Below, one piece after another: positions 1 to 13,313 of a DNA stretch of 64,000 nt. A model generated the notes under the pieces. The model had not been told where the DNA came from. It saw only the letters and a program-made list of their open reading frames with translations, and did no database searches. This stretch comes from Heliocidaris erythrogramma (lineage: Eukaryota > Echinodermata > Echinoidea > Camarodonta > Echinometridae). The stretch's first letter is position 1; each line of letters opens with the position of its first letter. Both the position numbers and the translations under genes were made by a program. Location: contig CM046863.1 of the NCBI GenBank assembly GCA_025617745.1, forward strand, positions 4,095,660-4,159,659. Direction: 5' to 3'.

Positions 1-1451
1 TTTTTAAATTGTGCTCACCCAACCATAATGATGAGAAAAGTGTCGGGATAGGTGTGAGGGGATCAAGCGATGGATGATAACAACAACAACACATAAATAT
101 GCACCAGAAACCGAATTCGCTAAAATCTCGTTTCACAGAATCCCCAAAATGACCCTTGTGACTTTCGAAAAGTGACAATTTTTGCCTTTGTTTGCTCACT
201 CATGCATGACTCAATGGATCAATCTCATTTTCACAGAAAGGTTAGTCAATAAGTGTAGGAACACTCCTGCCACGTTGGATACGTTATTTTGCTCAAAACC
301 ATTTCGTTAAAAAGTTACGCACTTTTGATTAAGGGGCGAGGGGTTACTTGTTTTGTTGTGTTTAGATTGTGTCGATTGAATATCTTGGCATTTTAAACAT
401 TCTGTAAAACAATGGCCAAAAATAGAAGAAGAGCAGAACGACGTTTACACTTTCATCTTGCATCGAATGCATATCATCTTCAAAGAACATTTTTTCCCTT
501 AACTTTAAAACATATAAATAATTCAAAAAGCTTAGTACACTCGCCCCGGCCTGCCCTCACTTCCTGCGCAAAAAGAGACAAAATTATAGCCTGAAGACAA
601 GTTATTCGATCATGCGCTCTTGGGTAGTTAATAGCTGTAGATGATTTTAATAACACCCTATCTAAGAAAAAGAACACGTGACAAGAACCCCTTAAGGTCT
701 ATGACCCGTCACTCGACCACACTAGGTGGTGCAGCCCTCTGGCAACATGCCCTTTTGGGCGTGAGAGGGGGGGGGTCTTTCATCCACGTGCTGATTTGTG
801 CGCATGTACTTCATTTTGTTTACCTTTCAATAACATTTCAGCTCATAGAGGAACAGTCTATAAATGAATAACAGTGACTCTTCAAATTGGCACCAGTTTT
901 ATCCCCTCTTACATTTTACATATACAACATTTTCCAAATTACATAAGAATATAAATATATTTATTTAAATATGCAATGAAAATAATGACTTAATAAATTA
1001 CTACTTTTTCCTATTTAAATATCTGAATATTCGTGCATATATTTTAATTGTTTTAATAATTTACTCGATATTATAGATAAAAAGACAATTTCATATTGTC
1101 ATCTATAAATGAACCTTTATTTATTTATTTTTAATCAGATAATATAAAAAACATTTTAAAGATTTTTAAGAACTGTAAATTACCTTGTGCGCATACGGAC
1201 GTGAGAAATAGCCTGAAGCTGTTTATATCGCACACCCCATTACAAGCAATGAAGCACAGTCTAATGCTAGCCATCGTACGTGACGCATACGCCCAATCCT
1301 ACAAATTGAAAGTCAAATTAAATTAGCAAGATCTGAATGACTTCTGCGCTGCTTGCAGAGTGCTTCGAGAGTATAGGGGACGAGTAAAGAGGAGTGAAGT
1401 AAATGCACTACCGCTTTTAATGGCCTGCTTTTCCTAAATGCTTTGCTTCTC
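1..1451. other. Intergenic, no feature recognised
   Basis: AT-rich DNA with a short AACAACAAC run near 80-95 and TATTTATTTA stretches near 950-1130. Small frames only, without motifs. Confidence 0.5.
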
Positions 1452-1832
1452 TTAAAGTGAATTGGTAACTTTGTAGAGGATTGATAAAATCTGAGCTGCC
1501 TGGCCCTACATGCTATCATTGTACGTAATATGGTGTAAAAATGAACTTCAAATTTATTACGTGCTTCACGAAAGTAAACATATGCAAGTGACCGGAAATG
1601 CCAGACTCATTTTCTCCCAGTGTTAGACTAAACTACTAAAGCATACTCCGATACGGTTTCGTAAATGGCAGTATTCAGTCATAGATATCGTAATAATAAC
1701 ATTGTATATTTCAAAACCTTTCTATGCCTGGCTATTTATTTATCCTTCTGAACATCATTACACAAGACAGATATCAAAATTCAACAATATAATATCAAAC
1801 GAAGCCTCCACAAAGTTACCGATTCCCTTTAA
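1452..1832. mobile_element. MITE family B copy 1, TTAA-flanked
   Basis: Starts TTAAAGTGAATTGGTAAC and ends GTTACCGATTCCCTTTAA; the inverted termini run for about 35 bp with GGTAACTTTGTxGAGG. Other copies are at 28131-28523 and 43742-44120. The TTAA at both ends suggests a piggyBac-like target. There is no coding capacity. Confidence 0.8.
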
Positions 1833-2244
1833 GCGCTCTTTCACTCCAATGCATTATATACAGTGGGTTTCCTGAGCGTGCACTTTCCATTATTTTTATC
1901 TAACGAGAACGTAATTACATTTGAAAACACTTGATCAATATATCTGAAAAGGGATGCACCAGAGAAGCGCTTTAATGTTTTGAAAAGCAATCGTTATTTC
2001 TACTAAAGATACTTCGATTTCATTACGAAAGTAATCTGTAACCAGCGGCTGTTGTTCTTTTTTGATCTTCAGATTTAAATATAATTCTATATTCCATTTG
2101 CCCATTTTTCTATGAGTAAATAAGTACATCATTTTTTTTTTAATCAACTACATTGCAGGTACCCTATGTGTTAACATGTAAGTATAAGTACTTGCTCACG
2201 AAATACTGGGTGACTTTGGTTTCAAAAATCACTCATTTACATGT

Positions 2245-2387
2245 AGTGGCGGATCCAGGAATTTGAAAGGGAGTCAGCGGCGAGGGAGCAGAGGGTGTGG
2301 GAGGGGTTTATCCCCCCTACCACGGTAAAAATCACAAAACAGACAAATTAAAGGGGGGCCCTTGGCGCCTCTGCCTGGGTCCGCCAC
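2245..2387. mobile_element. Short MITE with AGTGGCGGATCCAG termini
   Basis: The left end AGTGGCGGATCCAG pairs with the right end CTGGGTCCGCCACT, 143 bp in all, with a G/C-rich interior. The termini resemble hAT-type CAGTGG ends. An 8-bp target duplication was not evident. A GGCTAGATCCGCCACTG end of a similar kind occurs near 59342. Confidence 0.6.
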
Positions 2388-2457
2388 TGGATTCTATCAA
2401 GATATGATCACTGTGGGAAATCCTCTTTTTGTTGTATTTTGTAATATTTCATCCAAG

Positions 2458-2680
2458 TGGGAGCACCGTGGTACAGTGGTGAAGGCTCTTGACTCTCATA
2501 CGGGAGGTCCAGGGTTCAATCCTTGCTCGGTGCTTACATCCTTGGACAAGGTGTTTTACTCACATTGTCCCTCTCCTAATGGATACCCGGCAATGATGGG
2601 GTAAAATAATTACAGGAAGCAGGAAGAGCAGTATTTATACTGATGTGGCTATTCTGGGTAAATAAGACCCAAATATTATT
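2458..2680 (+). mobile_element. tRNA-derived SINE-like element
   Basis: Contains an A-box-like TGGTACAGTGGTGAAGG (2469-2485) and a B box GGGTTCAATCC (2512-2522) at tRNA spacing. A tRNA-unrelated body follows, with a tail of ATTATT. There is no foldable acceptor stem with CCA, so it is a retroposon and not a tRNA gene. Confidence 0.6.
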
Positions 2681-3739
2681 AGTATCCAGGTTTCTTACAT
2701 AATTTTTTTTCTTTTATCGCAGGAAAATAATGAAAATAACTACATTTATAAAATTATTGCACACTGATCTATGCCAAGTGATACGCAAAGGGTCTACAGA
2801 GTACAGCTGTCACACTGGCTCCACCAAGATTTCCCTAAGGTTCTAACACCATTTAAGGAACCCCCTCCTTCCACGTGGTCAAGTACTTCACCTGGGTGCA
2901 GGGTGGCAATTATAGATTACATGTCTCGCCAAAATACCCTAGTGCAGAGGCTGGGAGTCGAAATGAGAAGTATTTTATTTAGTGTCCGATCGTATATCCA
3001 CTAGATGAGGACAGAAAAGGAACAATGTTATTGGTTGTAATTTAAGAAGGCACATAGTTTGTCTTATTCAGACTTTCGGAAGGGGGGGGGGGGGGGGACT
3101 TGCTTCTCAATAGGTGAATATTAGTCCTTTAAAATCAAATCAAAACTGGAGAGGTTCGAATCGTCCCACACAGCCCCATCATCTTGTGGAATTCAATATT
3201 CAATGACGTCATCACTAGGTCTGCTTTTGAGAGAGGATATGAAGACGTGCATTATTCAAAGGACGAGTCAGCTTTGGGATGTCCCTACGGCCCCGTCAAA
3301 ACAAGTCGCTGATTTCAGCTCATTGCCTACACGCCACACTCCCAAGTTCACTGCCCGTATTAGCCGCTATGTTCACCCTTATCCGACCTTACATCACTTA
3401 GAAATAATGCAGGAAATGAGCCTCATAAAAGCTTCAACATTCAAGAAATCAATGTGATTCATGATCCAAATAAAAATATATTTCATTAAAGATTCTCATT
3501 TTATGGTATTCTATTACTCATTCTTGTCTCTGTTTAACTACGCCATGAGGCGCACAGGGAAGAATAAGAAATATTTAATGTGTGGAATTGAAAGACGTGA
3601 CTCAGTCTCGAACCTGGGTCCGCTGAATCAGTTTATAACTTCCACTGGTTGCTGGATTACAGGCGCACGCCACAACGCCCAATTAAATAATATTTAAGAG
3701 ACTAAACAACCCTTATATCCCCACAAACACCCATACACA

Positions 3740-3776
<37 letters not shown>

Positions 3777-3780
<4 letters not shown>

Positions 3781-3975
3781 ACATGGCTTTACTTCCGAGG
3801 ACAACTATTGTTCCTCTATTGTTACTCGTCCTCGGACAGTCGACGGAATAAGGCATAAATTCATTGTTCGACGTTCGAGGACTATTGTCCGCCTTCCGAG
3901 GACCATTGTTGTCATGATTTTTTTTTTGTTCTCTGTTCGAAAATGTCCTCGGACATAATGCTAAACAAACGCACA
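3777..3975 (-). repeat. Repeat C, copy 1: CCGAGGAC-rich 200-bp element next to (CA)n
   Basis: Nearly identical in reverse orientation to 15821-16019. Over about 190 bp the two differ at only a few positions, with one amino-acid change in the shared minus-frame reading. The motif TCCGAGGAC/GTCCTCGGA occurs several times inside in both orientations. One end abuts a CA microsatellite (3734-3776). No terminal inverted repeat is visible. Confidence 0.75.
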
Positions 3976-4725
3976 ATACCTTTTCGCGGTAGACAGTCAC
4001 AAAATCAAATTCAAAAACAATAAACTGGTAATGTAAGATTATTAAAGCATAGAGTGCTTATCTCTTGAAACAAAGTGTATAACGATGCCCAAACCTTTAA
4101 TATGGAGCAAATACGAGTAATATTCTTTTAAATTTGTCCTGTTTTGTACAATAACAACTTAGATGTTGATCGACAAATAATCGCCCGCGGACTAATCTGT
4201 ATTTTCTTCTTTTCTTTATTCCATTTCCTTACACCGCCCTCCTCTAATGTGGATCTATAATAATGCCATCGTAATAGGTAAGTAAACCAAGTTAAGTGCT
4301 CTTACAAATTTACTGTCTAGCTGTCCACAGGCTATATAGAGGCCTAGATTATTTTAATAAAACCTTTTTAGCCACTATCTAGAACATCGAGTAGTTAAGT
4401 GTGTCAACAAATCTGTAATAATCGATTAAAATACAAACTGATAACACGCTTAAAGAAAAATGGAATTTATTTATTTGTGTTTTATTAAGAAACTTCATTG
4501 ACATTGACATCAATATTTTGTCTTACAATAAAAAGCAGTATAAACAAAATTAACAATCACATGGAAATGAAATGTGAGGGCATATAGCATAATTAACATG
4601 TGATAAATCATATAACATAATCAAATTGGATATCATATTGATGTAAATAATAGAATAGAAATGAAAGAAGTATTGCTATTCGTAAACCCTTTAACAATGT
4701 TAACAGGTTAAATTCCAATATCAGT

Positions 4726-4992
4726 TTAGAAAATTTCCTTTCTTGCCTCCTCGTTTGATGGAAGACGGCCGTTGTGACGTGTCACGTGTTTCATCATATC
4801 AAGCGAAACACTTGCAATAAAGTCATCTATTACATGGCTAATGGCTAGATCGCTCAGACTATTTTCCGAGTGAGAAATAATGATAAAAGTGGTGTATATT
4901 TCACACACGAAATGAAAATTGGCGCCATATGGCTTGAAGGCAAAATAACAGGAATTTGGCAAGTGACTTCTATAAGTGACATCGTATATCAA
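4726..4992 (-). other. Unassigned 88-codon open frame
   Basis: Met to stop on the minus strand, with mixed, protein-like composition (FAFKPYGANFHFVCEIY, ...RLPSNEEARKEIF). No family recognised, no supporting neighbours. AT-rich DNA gives frames of this size by chance. Listed only because it does not overlap a repeat. Confidence 0.12.
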
Positions 4993-5265
4993 ATGCTAAT
5001 TATGAGCTCTTAACGTATAAAAGAGAATATTTCGAGAGCCTTTTAGATAAAGCTGAAAAATGTGTTATTAGTTTTATGTTGATAACTTTTGCGGGGGCAG
5101 TTGCAACGTAATGGCAAAGGTTTGTTATATTGAAATATTTGATAACAAAGTGATATTTGTAATTTGATTCTATCCGCTTTATCGACCTGCACTCCGTGAT
5201 AGAAAATAAGAAATTAGATCGAGTTAGCTAAACTAAAACGAGGAAAGTATTATGAAAGAAGAAAT

Positions 5266-5321
5266 GTCTTTAGTAGTGATAGTAGTAATAGCAACAGCAG
5301 CATCAGCATTAGTAGTAATAA

Positions 5322-5366
<45 letters not shown>

Positions 5367-5437
5367 CGGTGGTGTTGGTGGTGGTAGAAGTAGTAATAGC
5401 AGTAGTAGTACTGGTAGTAGTAGTTGTTGTTGTAGTT

Positions 5438-5471
<34 letters not shown>

Positions 5472-5520
5472 AATAAGATGTTGCAGCACAGCAGCAGTAG
5501 TAGTACTACTACTAACACTA
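5266..5520. repeat. (GTA)n microsatellite
   Basis: A long GTA tract with GTT/GTG interruptions, ending in a TAGTAGTACTACTACTA palindrome near 5497-5513. All frames across it are single-residue artefacts. Confidence 0.9.
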
Positions 5521-5559
5521 GCAGGAGTATTTTTCTTAATCCATTTTACTTATCACTTC

Positions 5560-5750
5560 GGAGGGAAGATTAATAATCATGAACTTGTAGCGCCCCTACC
5601 TGCAAAGGACATAATACTTTTACCTAATCCAGCATCGTAAGAGGTATAAGGCGCTTTATAAATCAAAACTATTATTATTATTATTATTATTACTATAATT
5701 ATTATTATTATCATTATTATTAATTATTATTATTAATTATACGACGGACA
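5560..5750 (+). mobile_element. SINE-like 3' body with (ATT)n tail
   Basis: The body ends GGCGCTTTATAAATCAAAACT and then a long ATT repeat (5670-5745). The GGCGCTTTATAAAT type end is shared with the unit near 23160-23210, where a similar repeat appears on the other side. No tRNA head was found. Confidence 0.4.
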
Positions 5751-6206
5751 ACAGTTTATTTAAAGTCCATCATACGTTAAAATTTGACATCGAAACTTTT
5801 AAAGGTCCAGCATATAATCACTCCACCATTTTTCCTAGCTTGAAGTTGTTGCTAGCTATGACACAAGATCGCATCATAATTAAAATGACCAAAGGTCAAT
5901 CCAAAATTATCAGGGGGGTTGAAGACAACAACAGCTCACCATGTCCGCCGTTGTCCAGGGCTCATCAATAGTAATCTGCCAAAAGACGGGTTTGGTGATC
6001 CCATCATCCTTTCTGACAAATATCTTTCCAACGGATTTGGGATTGTCCAACTGCTTAAAGGAGAATCAACCTCAAACAATAAAGACGATAGTGTTCAAAG
6101 GTGTTATTTATTCCTACCTGTTAGACTATATGGCTTCGCGTCAAAATATACGAGATCGATACGAATCAAGATTTTCTGAGCAAAATTTATCATCTGCTAG
6201 CAATAT

Positions 6207-6840
6207 GTATCGTCTGCTAGCAATACATGGGGGCTGCCATTTTTGTTATGTGTACAGGAAGATGTTCTTAATCCAAATGCCCAATTGTCTTTTTCAAAAA
6301 TTAAAAACCCATTTGAGATTAAAAATATAGAATAAATATGTCAGTTTATTTTTAAACTGAAGATTTCCTTATATATTTCTGTTGAAAATTCATATTCGCT
6401 TAATATAAATCTATATTCTCGATACTGGACGTATGGGACGGAGCAAATTAATTCTTCCCTGAGCATCTTCCCTGAGCATCTATAGCGGCAAACTATGCAT
6501 TCACCTGCTTTCGGATAATGGGACTTGAAAAGTCAGAATGCATGCTGCATATATTATGTTCTGCTCTGTTTGGCAAACCCAAGAAAATAGATTTTTGTTA
6601 AGCAAAACCAGACAATTTAAAAGTATCATTATAAAGATTTAATTTTTATAATACATGTAAACACCCACTTTATATTTTTCGTCACATATGGGATTTTAGG
6701 TAATGAAGAAAATCGATTTAGGTCTTGGATTAAAAATATCTTCCTGACTGGAACATTTCTCAATGGTTCATGTACAACTCCAAATCAGCAAGAAAATGGC
6801 AGCCCCCATGTAAATGAGTAGGAGACGATACCGGGTGTAG
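6207..6840. repeat. Inverted-repeat element with TACATGGGGGCTGCCATTT ends
   Basis: TATCGTCTGCTA and ATACATGGGGGCTGCCATTTT at the left, and their complements at 6794-6840. An inner pair GGAAGATGTTCTTAATCC / GGATTAAAAATATCTTCC strengthens it. AT-rich interior, no coding. Confidence 0.55.
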
Positions 6841-8400
6841 GAATATCTTTATTTATACCCTTTTCTGATATCTTATTAGAAAATGATTTAGGCCAAAAAG
6901 TATGAATATATTACACCTTCCAATATACGTAAATTTGTAATCAGGGGTTAATTCTACTTTAACTTACTATCCCTGTATAGCATAGGGGGAAATGGGGAGC
7001 ATAATTTTTCTCCATGTGAATTCGGCTATGCCATGGCAATGACTGTGTTTTCATAGAACATAATTTTGGCAAATCATGACCCAACATTCTTCCATCACCT
7101 CTGCTAAGGCATAAATAACTACCTATCTCACCCTCATGGGTGTGATATATTAATATATAACATTTTACTCGAGTTTCAGCCTACAGCATGATCGGTGCCG
7201 ACTCGCTTTACGCTAGGGCATTATGGGTAGAGTTAGCCAGTTAATATGTCGCTCCCCATGCGAACGTTTTTTCTTCTCGAGGTGGTTTTGATAGATCGGT
7301 TCACAGTTGTATTCATAATATATGCATACCTATTCTCATTCTTGGCGACACGAATGCTTGCCCGAGGATCTCTCATTATCTCAACATGTTGATGCGAGAA
7401 TGGCGCAGTCTTATTAATACAATACTGTGACTATTCACATTCGAATACAAAGTTTAATCACAAGGAAACAAAAAATCCTCTGAGTTATGAATTGCATCAG
7501 GTTTCTTTAATATTGAGTTCAAACAAATAATTTGACCCTACAACGCTAGGAAGTCTTGCTAATTGCAGATATATCTCTTTATACAATACTGTTATTTCAA
7601 TATAATAGTACATTTCTTGAAGATCGTTTCTACTTGTCGCCATACTCACTACACAAGATCAGATATACCGCACATAAAACTGTAAAATGCATGCACGGGC
7701 CAGTTAATCTCTTCCCTTATAAATAACTTCTCTTTCATAACTTTCGACAATAAAAAACTGCGCAATCAACCACTGCTCTACAACAAAAAACATCAAGGAA
7801 ACCAAACCAATAGCAATGCGTGTTACCAATCATGCCTACAGCTTTTAACGTCTCACGCAATGTCGTCCCAATTCTTCTGTTATTTAACACCTATGTGGAG
7901 GCCCAGAAGGAATTTAGAGCTCATTAAGTGTATGTGACAGCTACATGATTTCCCTATCTCAACTGCTATCAATATTCGTCATTATGGTGATATTATTGTT
8001 CCTACAGCCGACTTTCCCATCATGTAGGAGCGACTATTTAAAGGGGCGCAGATTGCGTGGTCCAATATTATATCCTTTGAGCACTGTTCGACTCTATCAT
8101 GCATGTACGTGTGCCTCCTAAAATAAGACGTCGAGACGATAACAATGACATTCACACAGTGTATACTAGGATAGACAGTCAGATTGGACGACCGAAGCAC
8201 TCAGTCGTTTTCATCGTTATTTTTCTAATATTGAAAGAATGTTTTAACTCTTGCCGAGCGGGAGTGGAAATATTTTCGACAATTTTCTATCTCATTTTTA
8301 ATTGCACATCACTCCATCATAATATCGTATTTTTGTAATCTATGAAGAGAAGTATCATGGACATTTGGTTTTAATAAAATCAAAATTGAAAATGAAATGT
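6841..8400. other. Intergenic, no feature recognised
   Basis: AT-rich, with no long frame, no clear inverted repeat and no family motif seen. Confidence 0.5.
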
Positions 8401-8540
8401 AGAGGCGCGATTGCTCAGTTGTAGAGCAGTGATCTCGTAACTGGGAAGATCAGGGTTCGAAACCAAGTGGATGCTTTAGTGCCCTTTGATATTTAAAGGC
8501 GTTAATCATCATTACCAAGTCCTTCAGAGAGAACTTGGTT
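8401..8540 (+). mobile_element. tRNA-derived SINE-like element
   Basis: The head reads GCGATTGCTCAGTTGTAGAGC (A box), with a B box GGGTTCGAAACC at 8453-8464. Downstream are TTAATCATCATTACCAAGT and a short direct repeat of the AGTCCTTCAGAG type. The head is clearly tRNA-like but continues into unrelated sequence, the SINE pattern. Confidence 0.6.
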
Positions 8541-9139
8541 GCTTACTTACAAGCAGAGGCCTACAAGCTTTCTTAGCAGTCAAGTAAAATAAACCATCAA
8601 ATTCACAACTTATTTTGATGACCATATCATCATAATGAGGTGTTAGAATTTAATGAAATACGTCCCTTTGAGAGAAAAACACTACCGGGTCACTTTAAAG
8701 AAAGGTTCGAAGTAGACAAGAATGATTTGAATTGTAGATGGGCTTGACACACATATGTCACAGACATTGATGCTTACTGCTGATGATAGAGGTTTCCATC
8801 AACCTCTTTCTGAAAGGTGACTGTCATTATCAAAGATTGATTCTTTAGAAGTCGACCTAATATATTGCCGCACTCTAAGTAGAAAGAGGTTCTGAAAATA
8901 ATGTTCACAATAGCGGCTCCTTTTGAAGGTGTTCTTTTGCATGTTAGAGGTGCTTCCCAAGTTACAAGTATGGTCCCAAATGGTGCTTATCGGCTGAAGA
9001 ATAACGCTGCTTCAAAATGTGTTTACTAGCGGTCCTTAATTGGAGATGCTAGTCTGAGATGTGCTGGTGTGTTGGATTAAACCCTTTCAAGTTATTAGAT
9101 TAAACATTAATAATTCTCTTCTTCCACGAGGTCTATTGT

Positions 9140-9620
9140 TATGGTCGGTCACAGGTGATCGTGCGTGTTTTCGCACGTGCGTGTCTTCAGCTGCGATCGG
9201 CTGTGGGCCAACTCCTGCGATTCGTACGTCCTTCTTTTGTCATGGTCACAACCAGTCTTGCACCTCTCTGCACCTCCTCTTGGGCATCTTGCACCCTCCT
9301 CATTAACATACTCCCTCTTACCGGCAAGAACTCTTGAGGCGAACGTACAGCCCGTATAGGTACGTGCAACCGACGCGCGACATGTCACGGCTCCGTATGG
9401 AGGCATGGGCTTTGTGAGACCTCCGCGATGGTCGCAAGAAGCACGTTCAGGAAGTACGATGGCTACGCGTGTCACGTGTGTTCATCAGAACATTATACGT
9501 GCTTGGAAAACTCGTGCAGACCCGTGCGTGCGACGCAAGGATTTTCTGCGAAATCCGTCGCAGGCCACACGCATGGAGGTGGTGCACGACCGGCTGTTAC
9601 CAACCCTTAATTGTCCGATA
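9140..9620. other. GC- and CpG-rich island without a recognised gene
   Basis: Higher in G+C than its surroundings, with many CG dinucleotides and ACGTGCGTGC-type words. Frames of about 60-108 residues exist on both strands, but none has recognisable domain motifs or clear splice context. It may be a dispersed GC-rich repeat. Confidence 0.4.
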
Positions 9621-9681
9621 CCTTGTTTGAATCATGAATGGCCTTTTCTTGTATGCCTAAAAATCTTATGAGGGTAACGTT

Positions 9682-9724
9682 TTGTCTCTCGGGGGGGGGG
9701 GGGGGGGGGGGGGGGGGAGGGTGT
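9682..9724. repeat. 27-base G homopolymer
   Basis: Uninterrupted G from 9691 to 9717. Other long runs: G at 3082-3097, 23102-23119, 30572-30589 and 38206-38220; C at 29302-29323. Such runs can form G-quadruplexes, and their lengths are unreliable in assemblies. Confidence 0.85.
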
Positions 9725-10679
9725 ATTTTCTAACGTAATCGGAAATCATATATTTAGGCTTTCATGCTCATGAAAATGACGCGATTTTTTCATTATAAAT
9801 TAAGTTGGTACTAAAATGTAATGTAATGATAACTTCTGGGTTTTTCTTAAATCCCGCAGTGCAATATTTGATGGCAATGTTCCCCGTTGGATCTGATTAA
9901 GTAAATATGCACTAGATAAGATCTCACCAATCTTGTCTCAAAAGATGCTTATTAGACTGAAAAAGTCATAAGGTGTCAAATGTAGTCGATCAAGAGACGA
10001 GATGGTCTGAAACACTATTGGACGGAGGGTATTTGCATATAGGAATCTATGAATCAGGGCACCATAAATGAAAAAACAACACTTTTCCACCATGACTTGA
10101 ATTTAGAAATGAAAACTTATTTTGTACATGGTGAGAAATATGTCTTGTAAAGAGACAAAGTGGCCTCGACTTTACAGTATTTGAGAAAAGTAAACGTAGA
10201 ATCGATAGCCCGTATTCATTATCAGCAGCAGGATTTCCCCCATGCCTTTTGTACACACTGTCCCGCACTGAACGATGACGGCTCTATATTCATTTTGCTC
10301 TATACGCCGTTTTCGAAGTATAAACCTGTGCTCGGTTTTCCGAAGTTGGACCCGACTCTAAACAGACCGATATTTGACCATTGGTGGCAATGTAATGTGC
10401 TGTCTGTTGTCGGTCCGGCGTTGGTCTTCATGGTGTGACTGTCATAGTACAGTTCTCTTGCTATATTTGCTTTACTGTTTTTATGTCTGAACTCTCAAAT
10501 TATCGTACTTATTCAAACTGCTGGCGAAGAAATCTAACACTCAGCCCTAATCACCGACAGATAAAGAAAGCACAACGTCATTAAGGGTGATGGATCTGTC
10601 TCAGCACACGTTTTATAAAGCTAATAAGACGTTGCTGTGAGCTGGAATAACAATTAGCCTACTTTCCCTACCTGTCTCC

Positions 10680-11045
10680 CTCTGTCTCCATCTCTCACTC
10701 TCTCTCTCTCTGTCTCTCTCTCTCTCTCTGTCTCTTTGTCTTTCTGTCTCATTCGTCCTTCCCCTACCTTTTCTTATCGATCCTCTTTCTCTTTTTTATC
10801 AACACATCTTCCTCTCTTTTTCCCCTCTATTCCTCTCTCTCTCTCTCTCGCTCTCTATTAGTCTCTCCCCTCTGTATTTCACCTTTTTTCTCTTATATTC
10901 TCTCTATTTCTCTTTTCCTATGTCTATTTTTCATCCCCATCTCTCTGTTTATTCTCCTCTCTCTCTCTCTCTCCCTTCTCATCATCGATTCGTCTCTCGC
11001 TCTCTCTCTCTCTCTCCCTCTCTCTCTATCACTCTCTCGTCCCTC
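10680..11045. repeat. Polypyrimidine (TC)n tract
   Basis: About 360 bp of almost pure C and T on the plus strand, with CTCTCTCT runs. There is a mirror-like purine strand. No gene. Confidence 0.85.
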
Positions 11046-11799
11046 AATTAAAAGAAGAAGGAATGGTATTTATATTCTCAGTTTGCTAATGGTGAAGCGT
11101 GTGACAAGATACACCTGTATGACTTTTGCAGACACGACGAGACTTCCAAAGCTATTACCATAGCCCACTTTCAAGGCGACATGTGCTATTTCTCCTACTA
11201 AATTATTCAACTGAGGGAATACATGATAAGTTAATTTGTCTCCTTCATCCCAAATACCTGAAAATGAACCCTTCATGTATTTAAATCTTAAATTTGCATT
11301 TAAAGAGCCGAGGCCTGACAGATGTTACAATCTAATATTTATGGATCCGACACTAATGTTTTTCTTTAATTACCCAATATGCCTATTGGTTAAAAGGGCA
11401 CATGCATGTTTGTTCGGTAAAATATTGCCCAATGTTGAGTAAATCTTACGAAATTTCGAGTACATCTTACGAAATAATGTGTAAAACGTCACCGAACAAG
11501 CATGCATGTTTTCATTTTACCTCATATAAGGTAATATTTTACCCAATTGTTTTTAAAGTCAACAGTATACTGTAAGGGTTGAATCTAATAAGTTACAAAT
11601 GTAAATATTTATTTTATTTATTTATTAACTTTGAGTTATCGAGATCTTTCGAGGTGGGGCGGATGGACAGATGAAGCTGACTCCGCCTTGAAGAAAGACT
11701 ACGATTTTGTCGGGGGAAGAATCTCTAAGTCTATATACCTTCGTACCTTTGATTATAGAAAAGCTATCCAGGTGACAACTGTCTCGTGCTTGATCTTCA

Positions 11800-11939
11800 G
11801 GGAAGCGTTTCATCAAGTGTCTTGTCACTGATTTTTACTAACAAATTTGCTCTCAGCCAATCAGATGCAAGGATTTCAGTAGCTTATAACAGTTGTCGGT
11901 AAAAAAATCACTGACAAAACGCTTGATGAAACGCTCCCC
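11800..11939. mobile_element. MITE family A copy 1 (GGGAGCGTTTCATCAAGCG hairpin)
   Basis: Terminal inverted repeat of about 40 bp, from GGAAGCGTTTCATCAAG to CTTGATGAAACGCTCCCC, around a conserved core TCAGCCAATCAGATGCAAGG. The whole element can fold back on itself. Confidence 0.78.
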
Positions 11940-13313
11940 ATGTAATTTGGAGTACAAATACCAAACCATGAAGTGAAGACAACACAACTATTACATGCAA
12001 AAACTAGGTCAATGAATTTTCCAATATGCGAATTGTCGAAGCTGTTTCTGAAATGAATGCTAAAACAATTTTCTGCACCCAACCTAATTGTCAAAATAGG
12101 TTAGAGGTAATGAGGATTTTCGGCAGGAAATATTTCTGGAAAGGAAATTCGTCTTAACCCAAGCATTGTATAAATTTGAATCAGTCTGTAGCTTATGCCT
12201 CGATGTACATTAACAGCCCCAAAACATATTACAGGTACTTTTTTCCTCGTATTTTCTTTTAATAATAAAAATAGAAGCAAGAATTCGATGATATAAAAGA
12301 GAGAAAGAGCGTATCAAGTCATTCAGAGTTTTACCTCATTACTCTAATAAAAAGAAAACACGTTGTAGTCATGAAAACATGCATTTAACAATGACATTAT
12401 CATTTCCACTGGAATTTATTATTTTCGGTTTTGTACTCCCATTCCTTCAGCGGTAATACTTTAAATTCACAACTTGGTTCTTATTTTAAGCATGAAAATA
12501 ATTATGGTACAAGACTGCAGTCCTGAGACTGATAATGTCATGTTTACAATATATAAAACAATGGATGAAATAAATATGCATAAAATTTTAACATCAAAAT
12601 CGTGAATACAAAGTAAATAATCCTATCAAATAGATTATTTTAATCATGTATTGGATTTATGAAAGTATTAACCTATAGATTACGGGAACCGGGTGGCCCC
12701 TGTATTACGTCTATATGAGAGTTAAAGAATTCAGTAGTCAACGGGTTATATGAGATAGAAAGGGATCAAACAAAAACATATCATTACATAATCGGTCTAA
12801 TACACATGATCAATGTGATTGTCTGAGAATTAAAGGTGTAGAACACCCAAGCACAGAGCCAGCGAGGAAAAAAGGGGGATTTTTTTTTCTTTAACATGTC
12901 TACCCCCAGGTTTCTATCTCAAATATCACATCTGATGTGACACACTCGCCCAAGCATGTCATTGATACTCGCTGGGTCGAATCGTCAAGGGGCCGACACT
13001 GCTTGAGGGGGATGTGTGGAATTACGAAAAAGTCCAAAATAAGAATAATCCCATACATCTTAGCGGAAGCAGTGCTTCCTGTAAATTCTATCTTTCTCTC
13101 TCTCTCTCTCTCTCTCTCTGTTACTGATGTTGCAACATTAATCAGGGGGGGCTCCAATGCTAAAAACAAATCCCTGACAAGCAAAGAAAAATAACGGTTA
13201 TCAAGCAAAAAAGTGGAGGTTGAATTGAAAAAAAAAATCGATGGCAAGCAAAAAGGAGATGTCCAGAGCCCCGTGACCAATTCCCGCTGTATCAGCCCTT
13301 GATTATGATGCGC
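11940..13313. other. Intergenic, AT-rich
   Basis: Only a short (TC)n at 13092-13120 stands out. The 126-codon minus frame at 12900-13280 crosses that tract and shows no domain. Confidence 0.5.

Noticed and set aside
5250-5520. Long Leu, Val and Tyr runs as possible proteins
   Set aside because: They are translations of the (GTA)n microsatellite in different frames.
5919-6330. Overlapping 86- and 129-residue frames
   Set aside because: The downstream part lies in an inverted-repeat element and neither frame shows a known domain.
8401-8475. Possible functional tRNA gene
   Set aside because: A and B boxes are present, but the 3' acceptor strand does not pair and the sequence continues as a SINE body.
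9149-9475. 108-residue minus-strand frame in the GC-rich island
   Set aside because: GC-rich DNA opens frames on both strands here; no motif, no consistent splice sites and no family resemblance.
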